A DNA stretch of 52,652 bases from Acanthaster planci (lineage: Eukaryota; Echinodermata; Asteroidea; Valvatida; Acanthasteridae), in NCBI RefSeq assembly GCF_001949145.1, contig NW_019091392.1:463905-516556 (forward strand), written 5' to 3'. Positions 1 to 11,025 of the stretch are shown one piece after another; position 1 is the stretch's first letter; every line of letters starts with the position of its first letter. The notes beneath the pieces were generated by a model. It did not search any database and had not been told where the DNA came from. It saw nothing but the letters and a program-made list of their open reading frames with translations. The position numbers and the translations under genes were made by a program.

Positions 1-1880
1 GTGAGGTTCAGTATGCTTCCTAGTGCAAGAGCCTAGGGGGTTAGGGTTAATGAACTTGTAACTTATTGGGCCGTGCAAAGATGCACAATCTACGAAGTCA
101 GTTATTGACAAGGCAGTGAGGTTCCTAGAAAAGATACTGTTAAGACAAAAAGGTGGATTTTGAAGAGGTTTCTCAGTCGGAACCTGCAGAATTGAATATT
201 TAATTATATTTATGAGGTGTAGTAGAACAAATACAGCATGGTTTATTTTGGGAAATAGTGGGAATTACTAGTCTCAAGGTGTAGGTCAGCTTGACAACCT
301 CCCGGCATGAAGCAGGAGAAGGGTACAGTAGTCAACCTGACCTACATTTTGGAGAGGGACCAGTAATTCCAACTGCTTCCTCTAAAACTATGCAGTATTC
401 ACTCTGCCAGTAGTGTGTTTGGTGAACTTGCTATTTGAGAGAAGTCCAAGATAAAACAAAGAAACATGAGCCCCCTCCCATAATACAATTTTGTATAGCC
501 TTTTAGGTGTTGGATCTTGAAGGAATGAGTACATCGTGTTTCCATTCTTTATACATAGTATATGACTATTATTAGTATCCCCACTCAGCCAAACCAACAG
601 TTTACTGCCTCTTGGAGTTCATTGGGCTGTGTACTGATACAGAAAGTGGACTGTTGAATTTGGTGGGTTGAGTACTAACGTGTATACCCCACCCAGCAGT
701 GAAAGGGTGTTGGAATTTGACAGGTTGAGTCAGCGTTCTAGAAAAAATGCTGATGGGGATAGGGTTTTGAGGTAGGCTTAAAGGATACATTAATCTTTTC
801 TTCAAAACAAAATCACACTATGCAGTTTTTGAAAAAGAATTGGTGGTTGGTAAAGCACTAGACGAGTGTTATAGCCAGCCACATTTTAGTGCTGTGCAAT
901 CAGGACAATTTAGTAATGGCGAACGGAGGGAGCAAAGCGACCGGAGTCTCGCGGGTCACAGCCAGGGGTCCAGGGGCCCACTTAAGGGGACTCTGAATCA
1001 TTTTTTTCAGTGAGTTTTTCTTTCTAATTGATTAAGAGTTCAATTTTTTTAAATACTTCCAGGTAAAATATGAAATTTACATAGTGACTAATTGTGACTA
1101 TTTCTGAGATTTTTTACAATTTTTGTGCCGGTTGGTGGGCTGTTTCATCAAGCTTTGTGCCTGACAGTAGAATGCTGTAGTGGAGATCCCCCACCAGCAT
1201 AGCTACAACACTGAACTAGATTAACATGCATCATTTGACATTTTGACGACAGCTTTATCTTCACACATCTTTCATTCCAAAACTTATCCACTTCAGGTCA
1301 ACAAAATATGATCAGTATTTGCAGTTTTGCACTCTGGGAATTAAACCTAAAATAAACAAGTAGGTAGAAAATTATACTTGTAATTTTTGTATGTTTGTCT
1401 GCTTTTGTCTTTTTCTGCCTCTTTTCTTTAGTAGGTTCCAGTTAATTGTGCCCGTTTACATGTATTCCAAACAACATTTTCATTAAAATCTTAATATTTC
1501 TTTGTTTCAAGTCAGTCATGAAATCTTGAAGAGATTTTACAGCAAAAAAAAAATCATCACTGAAAATATGTTGTCGCATATCTGATGAACCGACAAATAC
1601 AAAATATCACTGTTTTTGAGAAAAACAAATTTTCAGTTGAGTAGTTATTGCATGCTTGTTTTCGATATTTAATTCAACCCTCATTTGATCTCTGTGTATA
1701 AAAGATACAATATCGGTCTTTGAAATCATTTCCTAATTTGTATTTTGGCTCTATAAGCAATACTTTGTTTGAATACTGCTGTCAAACCTATTCGTCAGTT
1801 CGTGAGATAAAATCTGTAAATCACCAGAACTGTCGATTTTTCAGTTCATCAGATATGTCTTCAATACATTCACTACTTAC
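1..1880. other. Intron side of the DBHS gene, no coding exon seen
   Basis: This stretch lies downstream of the exon 2 donor site of the minus-strand DBHS gene, so it should be intron 2. I looked on the minus strand for the NOPS and coiled-coil segments expected next in the family and found none, so the remaining exons are probably outside the window. The sequence is AT-rich with scattered A/T runs. A GC-rich patch near 915-990 looks like a transposon remnant. The short open frames here have no recognisable content. Confidence 0.5.
250..371. repeat. Small imperfect inverted repeat (hairpin)
   Basis: The arm at about 250-286 (core GTGTAGGTCAGCTTGAC) is the reverse complement of the arm at about 333-371 (core GTCAACCTGACCTACA), with a loop of about 45 bases. 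The outer ends GGAATTACT and AGTAATTCC also pair. It looks like a short foldback or MITE remnant in the host intron. Confidence 0.6.
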
Positions 1881-2182
1881 GAGGTCAGTAGAAACACTCC
1901 CTCCTTGATCCGACTCAAGGCATTTTGAGCCCCGGGTTTACGTGCAAACTCAACAATTCCTTCTGATGTCGGTCGACCACGATCATCCACAATAACCACT
2001 GCTCTTTCAACAACACCAAACTGAGAAAACGCTTGTTCCAGAAGCTCATTGGAGACACTTGATGGGATGTTCTTTACTTTCAAGGCTGCGCCATGAGTGG
2101 CAAAACGAACTCGCAGCATTCTGTTCTTTCTCGTTGTGCCATCTAGCTCTGCCTTGGCTGCCTCAGCATTATACCTTGTATC
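1881..2182 (-). CDS. NONO/SFPQ/PSPC1-like: DBHS-family RNA-binding protein, exon 2 (end of RRM1, RRM2)
   Basis: The exon continues RRM1 after the phase-0 junction ([15 protein letters not shown]) and then encodes RRM2, starting at [19 protein letters not shown] and including [17 protein letters not shown] and [16 protein letters not shown]. It ends at the start of the NOPS region (FLLT). The acceptor is a pyrimidine-rich tract ending TTTTAG at 2183-2184, and the donor GTAAGT is the reverse complement of 1875-1880. The donor leaves phase 2, so the next exon must complete the codon. DBHS proteins are nuclear RNA/DNA-binding dimers acting in splicing, transcription and paraspeckle-type bodies; that role is family knowledge. 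No stop or frameshift interrupts the 302 bases, and the sequence is strongly conserved, so this looks functional. The assignment to NONO, SFPQ or PSPC1 cannot be resolved, since many invertebrates have a single DBHS gene. Confidence 0.93.
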
Positions 2183-4039
2183 CTAAAAGTGTGAAAAAAT
2201 CTTAATTAGGAAAGATTGTTTTTGAGGTACATGTATAATTGCAGAATAACTTCTCTGATCCCCATAACAGTCCAGTTGACCTTGGATTCTACTATCGCTA
2301 GACCATGTCTTTATGTTAAAAAAGCTGATTTATATACAGGATTGCTTGATATAAGTCAATTCATTCAAATCAACATTTAAAACACTAAACAGTACATTAT
2401 GTTAACAAAGAAAAAAGGAGCAATTTTGTTTGACGTTTGAATGGAAATCATGGGTTCTTTTCAAAAATGACCACTTACAAACTCTGCAAAATCTCTTCAA
2501 GAACGAGGGTGTCTGTTTTTTATAAGCAGCACATTTAACCACGAAAAAATAAAACAAACAATACCAGCCACAAAGTGATAATACATCTTTCCATTGGAAC
2601 AAATCCGATTTATCACAAGGATTCAATTCCTTTTCCAAACAAGTTCTCTATTATAGAAGGCAGGCAAACTTATTTTCATTATTGAAAATGCATTTACCTG
2701 ATGACTGCAACCTCACACTTTTTTTTGTTCTACACGGTCTTAAGATGGCAATAATTTTCTTCCTGGTGAGAAAAGGTGATTTCCCTGCAAATAGCGACCT
2801 GCAGATTACCTCTCAGGGCAAAGATCTAAATATTTTCCCCACTCTGATGCACGTTCCTCCAGTTCTGCACGAGGATTACATTAATCCAACAATAGGCCCG
2901 TTCTCACAGGGTAGGACGCCCACCTAAGGCGAGTGCTCAGCAGAGGACATGAGCTCACTAGAAGTTCCATTGTGTGCTTCCTTAGCTAACCCTTCTATGC
3001 TGAAGTCACTCTTTGGGTCACTTGGTAAACACCTCAAAGAAGCACAGCTGTGTGGTGTTGTGCACTACACCAACTGTCCCTCCAAGCAATATCAGATTGC
3101 ACTTTTGTGCTGCCCAACAACTGTGCTTCACTGTTTCATGTGCATAATTGTGCAGTAAATCAAATGCTGCGCAAAGGACTGCACAAAAGACGCTGGATCA
3201 TTTTGTGCTGGCAACCTATTGTGTACACACTGAACATGTGCATGTTTGTGTTCCATATAGAAAACACATGCAAGATAGTGACCGTGGGCACTTGTGCATA
3301 ATTGTGCTCTAATTAGTGATGCAAATAACCCATTTCCACTGCCTGCATGTATGCCAATAATGGCAGAGGTATGCAAAATATGGCAAGTTTATTACGAGGG
3401 GAAACACATACATAGCAGGTACAGGCCGGCCAGGGCAAGTCAGTTTCGTGTTGAATACCGTTCAACTCTGGCAAATTCCATAGTAAAGGCTTTATGATAT
3501 CAAACTCATTCGCAGGTATAAACAAGTCTTGTAACTACCAGAAAGTGGACTACGCTACCGTAATAATTTTCAGAGTATATACGGGTAAGTTGATTCTCGC
3601 ACTGAAAAATGTCCCGATGGCTTATGCCAAAGATCTTACAGTACCGTGAAGCAGCAGCATTCTAATTCAATCTAAAGGGGGAAAAAAAATCAAGTATGAT
3701 ACCCGAGTCTGTGTACCACCAAAATTATACACTTTCTGTGAAAATTCTCCGTGTTTTATGTTTCTTTTGGCACACACTGTTCTGACACATCTATACACAA
3801 GAGTCCTTCACTGATGTAAGTTTGATGAAGATCCAAAGTTGTTTGGGAACTTAAGTTGATGCCAGGAAAACAAAGGGGGTTTTGGTCAGAAGAAGAAAAA
3901 AATACAAGCTGTGTGTCTGTCACAAGGACAGAACACAGGGCTTTTCTGGTTTTTTTGTTGTTCTGAAGAAAAGTGCCTTGTTGGCATTTCATCAATTTTA
4001 TTAAAATATTCACATTCAGACTTTACATATACAGGTTTG

Positions 4040-4330
4040 AACAAAAAAGACATACATGCATGCTTCAGGAGATACAGTGCTTTAAAAACTGCACCTTTAA
4101 TGTCAAATGACTTGTCATTTGATGACACTCATCTAACGCACTCCTCTTTTGAGATATCTACAAGGTTTGAACCCCATCTAACATGTACTTCACAAGATAT
4201 AGAGCTTGGAAGAGTGCACCTTTAATGTCATGTGACTTGTCACATGATGATGTTATCACATAAGGTCAATCTCCGTTAATTTTAAACCTTCGCTTCGTAA
4301 CTATCTGCAAGGTTTCAACCCAATCAGACA
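4040..4330. repeat. Degenerate tandem repeat, TGTCACATGA-containing family
   Basis: Two diverged units each contain a stretch reading 'gcacctttaatgtca' followed by a 'tgacttgtca' palindrome core, then 'atctacaaggtttgaaccc'. On the reverse strand the same words recur in the array at 46245-48335, for example 'tgacattaa', 'cactcttc' and 'gtgaagtacat'. This is therefore one member of a dispersed intergenic repeat family, inverted relative to the other locus. No coding content was seen. Confidence 0.6.
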
Positions 4331-5458
4331 TGCACAAAATACAATACAAAACATTAATGTTATCGCGGAAAAAGTACAGACTAGAGATTTTAAACATTTG
4401 TCCCTTTTGGCGTTCCATACAATGTGATCTTACTTCAGCACCATGTGCTTGGTAATTTTCCAACTCCTGAATATATGCCATATGCACTCGTTGCTGTCTA
4501 TGTTACAGGCACAAATTGCACATCCACACACAGCAGCCAATGCACAGTATGCGAATGGATTTTCGAGTTCGCAAATATTATAATAGGCCTCTGCACGTTC
4601 CCCTCTATAATGCTCAGAAAATGATTTCCGTAGCACATCTCTGAGAACTACATGTACATGTACATAAAGTCTGCTGATTATTATAGTTTCAGGGAAGTTA
4701 CAGTACAAAGTTTTGAAGATTTATTGGATGAATCAATATTGGAAAACCCTGTTTCGACGTATTTCTGCTAGTTCCGCTAGTACATTGTGTTTGTCAGCCT
4801 GTGTTCAGCAAAGTTGTAAGTTTTGGCTGCATACATGCACTTTTCACAAAAACATTCAGCCCTCAGTTTCTACCTATTGCAAACTACTGTATATGTACTT
4901 ACATGCAGGTCAATATGTCCTCCAATAGTATTATGTAACTATGTGTTTTTAATTTACATGTATTGTAATTTATCTTATTACAGCCTTTAATTACCACCCT
5001 TTCATGTGATGTGTAATTTTCACAACCTGATACCACATTTTGCTTTGATTTGGTTAATTCCAGATTAAACCTACATGTAGTTACGTTCCACAAGGTGGAA
5101 CCTTGGTTCCACCTTGGTTCCCCATAGAAATATGCACGTTTTCACCGGGACCACAGATTTGTGCTTGTTGTAATTGGAATTTGGTTACAATCGATTTCGT
5201 AATAAGAGTCGACTGCCGCGTCGCAGAGTTTTCTGAAAATCACCTTACCATTGCACACGCGCAATGTTAGGGCGCAGCTAAAAGGAGCAGCCACTGGTGA
5301 CCCGAACGTAATCATTACAATAAAAACAAATGGACAGATAAATTATAATAGTTATTAAGTTTAGAGGGTTTTGTGACGTTAAAAACCCTTTTTTATGCTG
5401 GCCCCAAGTGTTGTTTGCAGTTTGCCTTTGAATGCCAGCATCGCCGCTGTATAAGTTA

Positions 5459-5493
5459 ATACCGCGGTATTCTTTTCATGCATACCGCGGTAT
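5459..5493. repeat. Duplicated 12-bp palindrome ATACCGCGGTAT
   Basis: The perfect palindrome ATACCGCGGTAT occurs at 5459-5470 and again at 5482-5493, and a half-site (AATACCGCC) follows near 5505. Two identical CG-rich palindromes 23 bases apart in AT-rich intron sequence suggest a protein-binding or transposon-terminal motif, but nothing identifies the binder. Confidence 0.5.
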
Positions 5494-6234
5494 CGAAAAA
5501 GGCAATACCGCCCAAGCCCTTATGAATGGTTTAGGTTTAGTTGTCAAACCCTGTTTGACTTTAATAACTTTGGATCGCTAATTTTATGGGAGATTACACT
5601 GCCAAGGCTTCTGGGATTTGGGGGAATTTCCAAAAAGCTGGCACCATGGGAATTTTAAATGCTTCAACAATTACTTGCATTTTGAGTTTTTCATGGTAGA
5701 GGAAGAATTAATGTCAGGCTAAGGGCTCCATTGTTTAGGTTTTTTCAGTTCTGAGCAAATTTTTGTAATATGTGACAAAGTAGGCCTACTTTTTCCACCA
5801 CAGTTTCCTTCAATTTTTGAAGATTAAACGGCGAAGTTGGTCCAGCGGAAGATTTTTTTGGAAGACATACATACTCTAAGGAATGATTTTCTAATTTGTG
5901 TCGATTCTTCAGATATTGCATTTGAGTTTCCAATAAGAAATACAGGGTAATAATCAGAGACAAGAAATTTCATTGCAAGGAATTTGGCGTTTGGGAAAAA
6001 CTCTGATGTACATGTTGTTTTCATCGTGCAAAATGTGCAAAATCGTGCAAAATGACGAATGGGTCGGATTACTGCACGCCATGCATGGCGCCACTATGAT
6101 TCTGCAAAGCATGTGGGCCAAGTCTCGGCATGGACTTCAATCTTTGGCAATGAAAATAATGTCTTGCGGTTTAAGTTCCTTTATTTGGTATAAACCACAC
6201 ATTTCTTCAAAAATCAACGGATCATTTTAAACGG

Positions 6235-6375
6235 TAGTCTTTTGGAATCGCTGGACTGTACCTGGAATCGGATCTCAAGGTAATGGAATCGGCAGTGGTG
6301 TGGATTCGATTCCTCAAAAAAGTGGAATCACAACTCCAATTCCCAATTTGGAATCGATCCCGTCCGATTCCAGCA
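6235..6375. repeat. GGAATCG/CGATTCC-rich patch
   Basis: The word GGAATCG, or its complement CGATTCC, recurs about eight times in 140 bases with irregular spacing and in both orientations. This subterminal-motif density resembles the ends of some DNA transposons, but no terminal inverted repeat could be paired, so only a repeat is claimed. Confidence 0.45.
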
Positions 6376-6631
6376 TGGATTCACCCAAGCCTAATCTAAA
6401 GGAGAGTAGTTGGAATTATTGGGTCTAGTATCCAAAGCAACATAAATGTTCATTATGCGAATACTCTGTGCCTGTTTTTGTCATGTGACGTACGGCCAAA
6501 GAGAATGCAGATGTGTGTGGATCATCGAGGGAAGACAAGTAAGGATGGTAGAAAAAACTCTTTTTTGGCCAGTAATATAAGACAAAAGCTACAAAATACA
6601 ATCATGCACGGTAGTTCCATATGGGTTACTG

Positions 6632-7504
6632 GGGGCCAGTCTACTGGACTCCCTCCGTAATCCTTGGCCCCACAGTGCTCCATTCAAGAAGTAGAGAGTC
6701 AGCGAAAATGCCTTCTATGAAACCCCTTTTGCATGCATGGATCACTCACCCCATCAATACTCTGATGTATTACTCTGGGCGATTTCTAGTTTGTAGAAGT
6801 CTGTGAAATTATAGTTTCGATTTGGGCCATTTGTTTACTACAGCCATCAATTACCAATCACTGGCTGATGCCAAACACAGTCGGGATCTGTTTGGCCTGG
6901 GAACCAAACAGCGTCATTACATAGATCAGAACATGACATTGCCAATGAACGTTGATGAATGATGAAATGAAATGCATATGATGCTTGGGATCAATGAACT
7001 TGTTGCCAGACACAGTGTAGCTTGTGGAGCGCACACCATTCGCTTGTCCAATTCCCATCCCACACGATGACATGCACTCATGAAAATACCCGACGGCTGT
7101 TGTTTTTATTGCATTCACTACATTCACATATACACACAAGACTTCATTACAAGTACAGTCACTGATAAGACAGCATTTCGGATCACCGTCTCTAAACGCT
7201 GTCTGGTTCCCAGACCAAACAGATCTCAGCTATGTTTGGCATCAGCGATCGGGAGTTAGTCGCTGTAGTACATGTAAATGAATGGCCCAAATCAAAACCA
7301 AAATTTCACAAATTGGAAATCATCAAAACCAAAATTTCACAAATTGGAAATCATCCAAAGTAATACATCAGAGTACTGATGGGGTGATTGATCTACACAT
7401 GCAAAAGGGGTTTTATAGAAGGTACATGTATTTTTGCAGAGTCTCCACTTTTTGAATGGACAGCTGAGGGGCCCACGATACAGAGGGAGTCCTGTAGACT
7501 GGCC
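6632..7504. mobile_element. Foldback/MITE-like element 1 (arms about 290-310 bp)
   Basis: The left arm (about 6632-6920) pairs with the right arm (about 7195-7504) over nearly the full length of both arms. Matching blocks, read inward, are GGCCAGTCTAC, ACTCCCT, CCTTCTAT, AAACCCCTTTTGCAT, ACCCCATCA, CTCTGATGTATTACT, GATTTGGGCCATT, GCTGATGCCAAACA and GATCTGTTTGG. The middle (about 6920-7190) is unique and has no transposase. It therefore looks non-autonomous. A 31-bp direct duplication lies in the right arm. The superfamily cannot be assigned because no clear target duplication was identified. Confidence 0.75.
7291..7352 (+). repeat. 31-bp direct tandem duplication
   Basis: The unit beginning ATCAAAACCAAAATTTC at 7291 is repeated from 7322 with no visible change. 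It lies in the right arm of foldback element 1, and the left arm has only one equivalent copy, so this is a recent slippage or duplication event. Confidence 0.85.
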
Positions 7505-8290
7505 ACTAGCCCCACTAGTGGACGCGGACTCTCACTCCTGCTCCATCCTTAGCCACACATCCATACACGCAATTTGCGTGTCAGTACAATGAAAAAGTTT
7601 AACGCACCATCTTATAATCATAGGCGCAATTTTTTTTTACACAGAAATGATTCTAAGCCGCTCCGCCTTCTTAGAGCCATTTATTGAATGATTTCACTTG
7701 TGTTGTTCTGGTATTTTCCAGTCTTTTTGCCTTCACCAATTCAATCTCACAGGCTCACTCTCACAGTCGCCATCTTTAAAATAAAGTCATTGAACATCAT
7801 GTCACTTGACCCCTCGTTGTTTCGACGGCTGTTCCATGTCAAGACATATCTAATACACATACTGAGCGATAAGATACTACATGCACTAATGGGCTCTTCC
7901 AAAACTTGGGTAGCAATTTTGAGATGTCTCGACATGAAACAGCCGTCAAGACGATGAGGGGTCAAGTGACGTAATGTTCAATGACCTTATTTTAAAGATG
8001 GCGACTGTGAGAGCGAGCCTGTGAGATTGAATGGGTGAAGGCAAAAAGACTGGAAAATACCAAAACGTGAGTGAAATCATTCAATAAATGGCGCTAAGAA
8101 AGCGGAGAGGCTAAGGATAATTTCTGTGTGCAAAAAAATTGCACCTACGATTATAAGAGGGTGCGCCAAACTTTTTCACTACGCCGACACGCAAATTGCA
8201 TATACAGATGTGTGGCTAAGGATGGAGCGGGAGAGAGTCCGTGCCACACTAGAGGGACTAACTGGCCACATGCCTAGTCTGCAGCTATGA
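7489..8290. mobile_element. Foldback/MITE-like element 2, ending about 10 bp from a splice donor
   Basis: The left arm (about 7489-7850) is the reverse complement of the right arm (about 7925-8290). Paired blocks include GGACTCTC, GCTCCATCCTTAGCCACAC, GAATGATTTCACT, CTTTTTGCCTTCACC, CACAGTCGCCATCTTTAAA and CGACGGCTGTT. The loop of about 75 bases has no coding content. The left end overlaps the right end of element 1 in the shared word CTGTAGACTGGCC. The right end stops just before the exon 1 donor of the host gene. Both arms carry an AAGATGGCGAC word. Confidence 0.78.
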
Positions 8291-8301
8291 GTATGACTTA
8301 C

Positions 8302-8862
8302 CAATCTAATAAAGCCGAATCCTTTAGTCTTATTCAGGAACACCTCAGATATTTCGCCATACTTCGCGAATAAACTTTTAAAATCTTCCTCAGTTGTATC
8401 AGGCGTAAGATTTCCCACAAACAGCCGGCATCTCTGGGTGAATTTCTTTTCTGGTTTTCGGCTGGATGTTTCTGCCATCATTTCATCATCTTGCGCATGT
8501 TGGCCCTGGCCGCTGTCATCTCTTCGATCGTGGTCACGTTGGTGATGACGTCGATCTCTATCACCTGAAGACATACTTGAGGAGCTCCGCTCCAAAGGCT
8601 TGTTTTCTTGTTTCGTGTCCGTGTGTGCCCGGTGCTCCTTGGTCATATCTTTAGGACTAGGCTTCGCGACGTTCGGTTCTTGTCCTGCATCACGACTTGG
8701 ATTACCGCCGGCGCTGGTGGGTCTGGCGTTGGATGGGCTTGACAAACCTGAAGTACCACTCTGGTCTTTCTTCATGGCTGGTCGCTGCTGCGTATTCTTC
8801 CTGTTATCGTAGTTACTTCTTTGACCTCCCCTATAAGGACGATCGTTTCGACCACGATTCAT
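8302..8862 (-). CDS. NONO/SFPQ/PSPC1-like: DBHS-family RNA-binding protein, exon 1 (low-complexity N-terminus, RRM1)
   Basis: The exon encodes 187 residues from ATG at 8862. The first ~135 are a low-complexity, charged N-terminus starting [14 protein letters not shown] and rich in R, G, S, D, Q and H. RRM1 follows, with RNP2 LFVGNL at about residues 147-152 and RNP1 KGFGFIRL at residues 180-187. The donor GTAAGT lies directly after codon 187 (phase 0). The frame is open upstream to 9054, but the extra residues are not family-like and the MNRGR start fits better. The next exon is at 1881-2182. The protein should be nuclear and bind RNA or DNA as a dimer, based on family knowledge. The gene looks intact. 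Its promoter is flanked by MITE-like repeats on both sides. Confidence 0.92.
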
Positions 8863-9045
8863 ATTCTCTAATTTTCTGTGGTAGATTAGTCTGAACAAAA
8901 CGGACCACCGCACTTGTGCACTAATCCCAATCAACCAAGATGGCGACCAGAATGAGGCTCTGAAATAACGCACGTATATATGTACGCGACGTATGCTTGG
9001 GTAATAATGAATGTGTCCGATGTTCGTCACGTGTCTTTGCTGGGT
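8863..9045 (-). promoter_or_regulatory. Probable promoter/5' UTR of the DBHS gene
   Basis: The 180 bases upstream of the chosen ATG are more CG-rich than the intron. They contain AAGATGGCGAC at about 8937-8947, which resembles the YY1 site AANATGGCG and lies antisense to the gene, and an inverted CCAAT word near 8928. No TATA box stands out. The transcription start is not visible from sequence, so this is a positional inference. Confidence 0.4.
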
Positions 9046-9980
9046 GCACAGCACCTATGGTGCACTATTAAGACCACGTTGCGCAGCGCGGTGAGTGTCC
9101 TTACACGATTCGATAACAACACTGGCAGCGCTATGACAGTTGTTTGGTAGCGCAGTGTTGTTTAGGGGTGTAGTAAGTATTGTTGAGGTCGCCCTAATTA
9201 AAGTTTGCGCCCGAAAGAAAACAGTGTAAAATCCGTGAGATATAGTGTCATCTGGTAACGCAAAGGAAAATTATGACCTTGTTGTATTACTGGAAATTCT
9301 AAATTATGACTTCTAGGACAGTTTTCTTCTCTATTTCACGAGGATTTTTGTCTGGAAATTACCTTTTTTTTCAGAGAGAGAAAACAGACATAAATTATTT
9401 AAAAAAAGGGTAAGAGATAATATGGACCTAAAAATTAAGTTTAAATCACCTTAAATGCATGTTTGATCTTGTTTTCCTTTCTGTTATTTCAGCTTTATGT
9501 GTGCATGTACACCAAATCGCACTGATTGTCAATTGTTTTAAAATTTCGGAAGTGAGAGGTCAATTGTTTCCACGATATTTCTTTTTCAGGTCGGCAATTT
9601 TTGATTTCTACCAATTTACATGCTTGTAAATATTTTACAAAGGCCTTCTCAGAAGTAATTTTTGAGGAAGTAAATGAAAGAAGAATTATTACATATTCTC
9701 AATTTTTACACAGTTTTTCCTGTCCAAGGTTACAGAAGCGGTTAACTTTCAGGCGATATTAAAATGATTTTGGCGATCTCTTGTGATCATTCCAAAAGGC
9801 ACGAAAATTTGAGCGACCCACCAGATCAGAGGGAAAACAAGGAGAGATTTTCTCTGCGGCGCTGCACAACACTCATCGCGCTGCGTTACAACCTTCACCG
9901 CGCTGTGAATCAGCTCTACCGGCGCTGCGTGACGTGGCCTTAATAGATCACCACAGGCACCGTGCAAGCTGCATGCTTTG
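9046..9980. mobile_element. MITE-like element with GCGCAGCGC-rich inverted ends
   Basis: The left end (about 9046-9140) and right end (about 9870-9980) are inverted copies. Both read GCAC-G--CCT-TGGTG--CTATTAAG-CCACGT--CGCAGCGC from outside inward. The motif CAGCGC or GCGCTG is repeated several times near each end, like transposase-binding subterminal repeats. The interior of about 700 bases is AT-rich with no recognisable protein, so the element is non-autonomous. The short minus ORF through 9749-9967 is made of the terminal repeat and is not called as a gene. Confidence 0.6.
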
Positions 9981-10547
9981 TTGTCCGCTGCTTGCCTTTC
10001 TTACGTGAGGATTAACCTCGTTCTCATAGGTACGATCTTGCCGCGCCATGTCGTTTCCACCAAGCATTGCGCGATCTGAAGGAACGCTCACGTAGCCCAT
10101 GGAGTCGAGGTTGGTTTAGGCCATTGACGCGTCTCCATTATGAAGACTGGAGAGGGAGCATCGTTCGCAGGCAGCCGCTAGATGGGCATGGTTAAGCTGA
10201 GGCGATAATGTCATGTGGAAGCAAAGTAAATGGAAGTAAGAAGTATTTTTTCCCGATTGCACCGTAGTCTCTGGATGTGGACAATGTCCATACTGATGAT
10301 GCTCAAAGAAACCGACTTCGTGTGGGGACAGGCCCAGTGAAGTGTGCACAAAAAGAGCCTTCGAGTAATGGAAAGCAGTATGACACCAACTGGGAGTAAA
10401 GTCTGCATACCGGATTGGCCGTTCTACTCAGCGTTCTTAGGATAGGAACGATGTGTTGAGGCAAATGTAAATGAAACGCACCGTTTTGACTTATTTTTGT
10501 CTCGGGCCGTCGGCACAAAAGTCCACTCCAGTGTAACTTGACTGCCA
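9981..10547. other. Unassigned sequence, no supported gene
   Basis: Short overlapping open frames occur on minus (about 10116-10548), but none has a recognisable domain, start context or splice pattern. No RNA gene structure was seen. The segment separates the MITE-like element from a non-LTR tail. Confidence 0.4.
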
Positions 10548-11021
10548 TAATTAGATTAGATTAGACATTTATTGCATCATAAAATTATAGAATTTTGTTG
10601 CTGTTGCATATCAAAAATACATATAGACAAAACAAAATATTATCCATCGGAGACGTACACAAATCAAAAGACGAAAATACGCTTGATATCCAAGACAGAT
10701 ATGACAATCTTTTTAAGCTGCAGCGGGCACATCATCTGAATTTTTCTAACATGTACCAACATTAGCATTGTGTGGTATTAAAAAGGTGTAAAAGTCGACT
10801 GTGTTCTGGAGAATGTCTATCCCGGCAGGTGTTTAATTGAAGAATTTGTGGAATAGTGCTAGTATGCAGGGAACACACTTTGTAGATGACAGCCTAATGA
10901 AGTCTACAAATCTCAACCTTAATTTTGTCGGAAACAAGAGTTGACGTTTTTTAATTCACCTTGTCACTGCTGTGTACATTTGAATTTTTTTCAATTAAAA
11001 TTGATCTGTTGAGGTACTTTA
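10548..11021 (-). mobile_element. Probable 3' end fragment of a non-LTR retrotransposon
   Basis: On the minus strand the sequence ends with GCAATAAATG followed by TCTAATCTAATCTAA, a short 5-base tandem repeat at the 3' terminus. That pattern is typical of CR1/L2-like non-LTR elements that end in a microsatellite. No ORF remains. The gypsy element at 11026 inserted directly beside or into this AT-rich sequence. The 5' limit of the fragment is uncertain. Confidence 0.4.
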
Positions 11022-11025
11022 GTAT
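11022..11025. repeat. Target site duplication, left (GTAT)
   Basis: GTAT directly precedes the TGTTGCG end of the left LTR and is repeated at 20128-20131 directly after CGCAACA. Four-base duplications are usual for gypsy integrases. A chance match of four bases is possible (1 in 256), but both LTR ends are exact. Confidence 0.7.

Larger units (their letters stand above)
2183..8301 (-). other. Intron 1 of the DBHS gene
   Basis: This 6.1-kb intron has a consensus donor (GTAAGT at 8301-8296 on minus) and a pyrimidine-rich acceptor ending AG at 2184-2183. Both flanking exons are in phase 0 and join inside RRM1. It holds dispersed repeats at about 4040-4330, a pair of identical 12-bp palindromes near 5459-5493, a GGAATCG-rich patch near 6235-6375 and two adjacent foldback elements at 6632-8290. 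The many short open frames here have no family-like content. Confidence 0.88.

Noticed and set aside
388-805. Possible downstream DBHS exon on minus
   Set aside because: Neither frame resembles the NOPS or coiled-coil region and no splice sites fit the required phase.
2901-2950. Sequence resembling a tRNA arm (GGGTAGGACGCCC...)
   Set aside because: A full cloverleaf with A and B boxes could not be formed.
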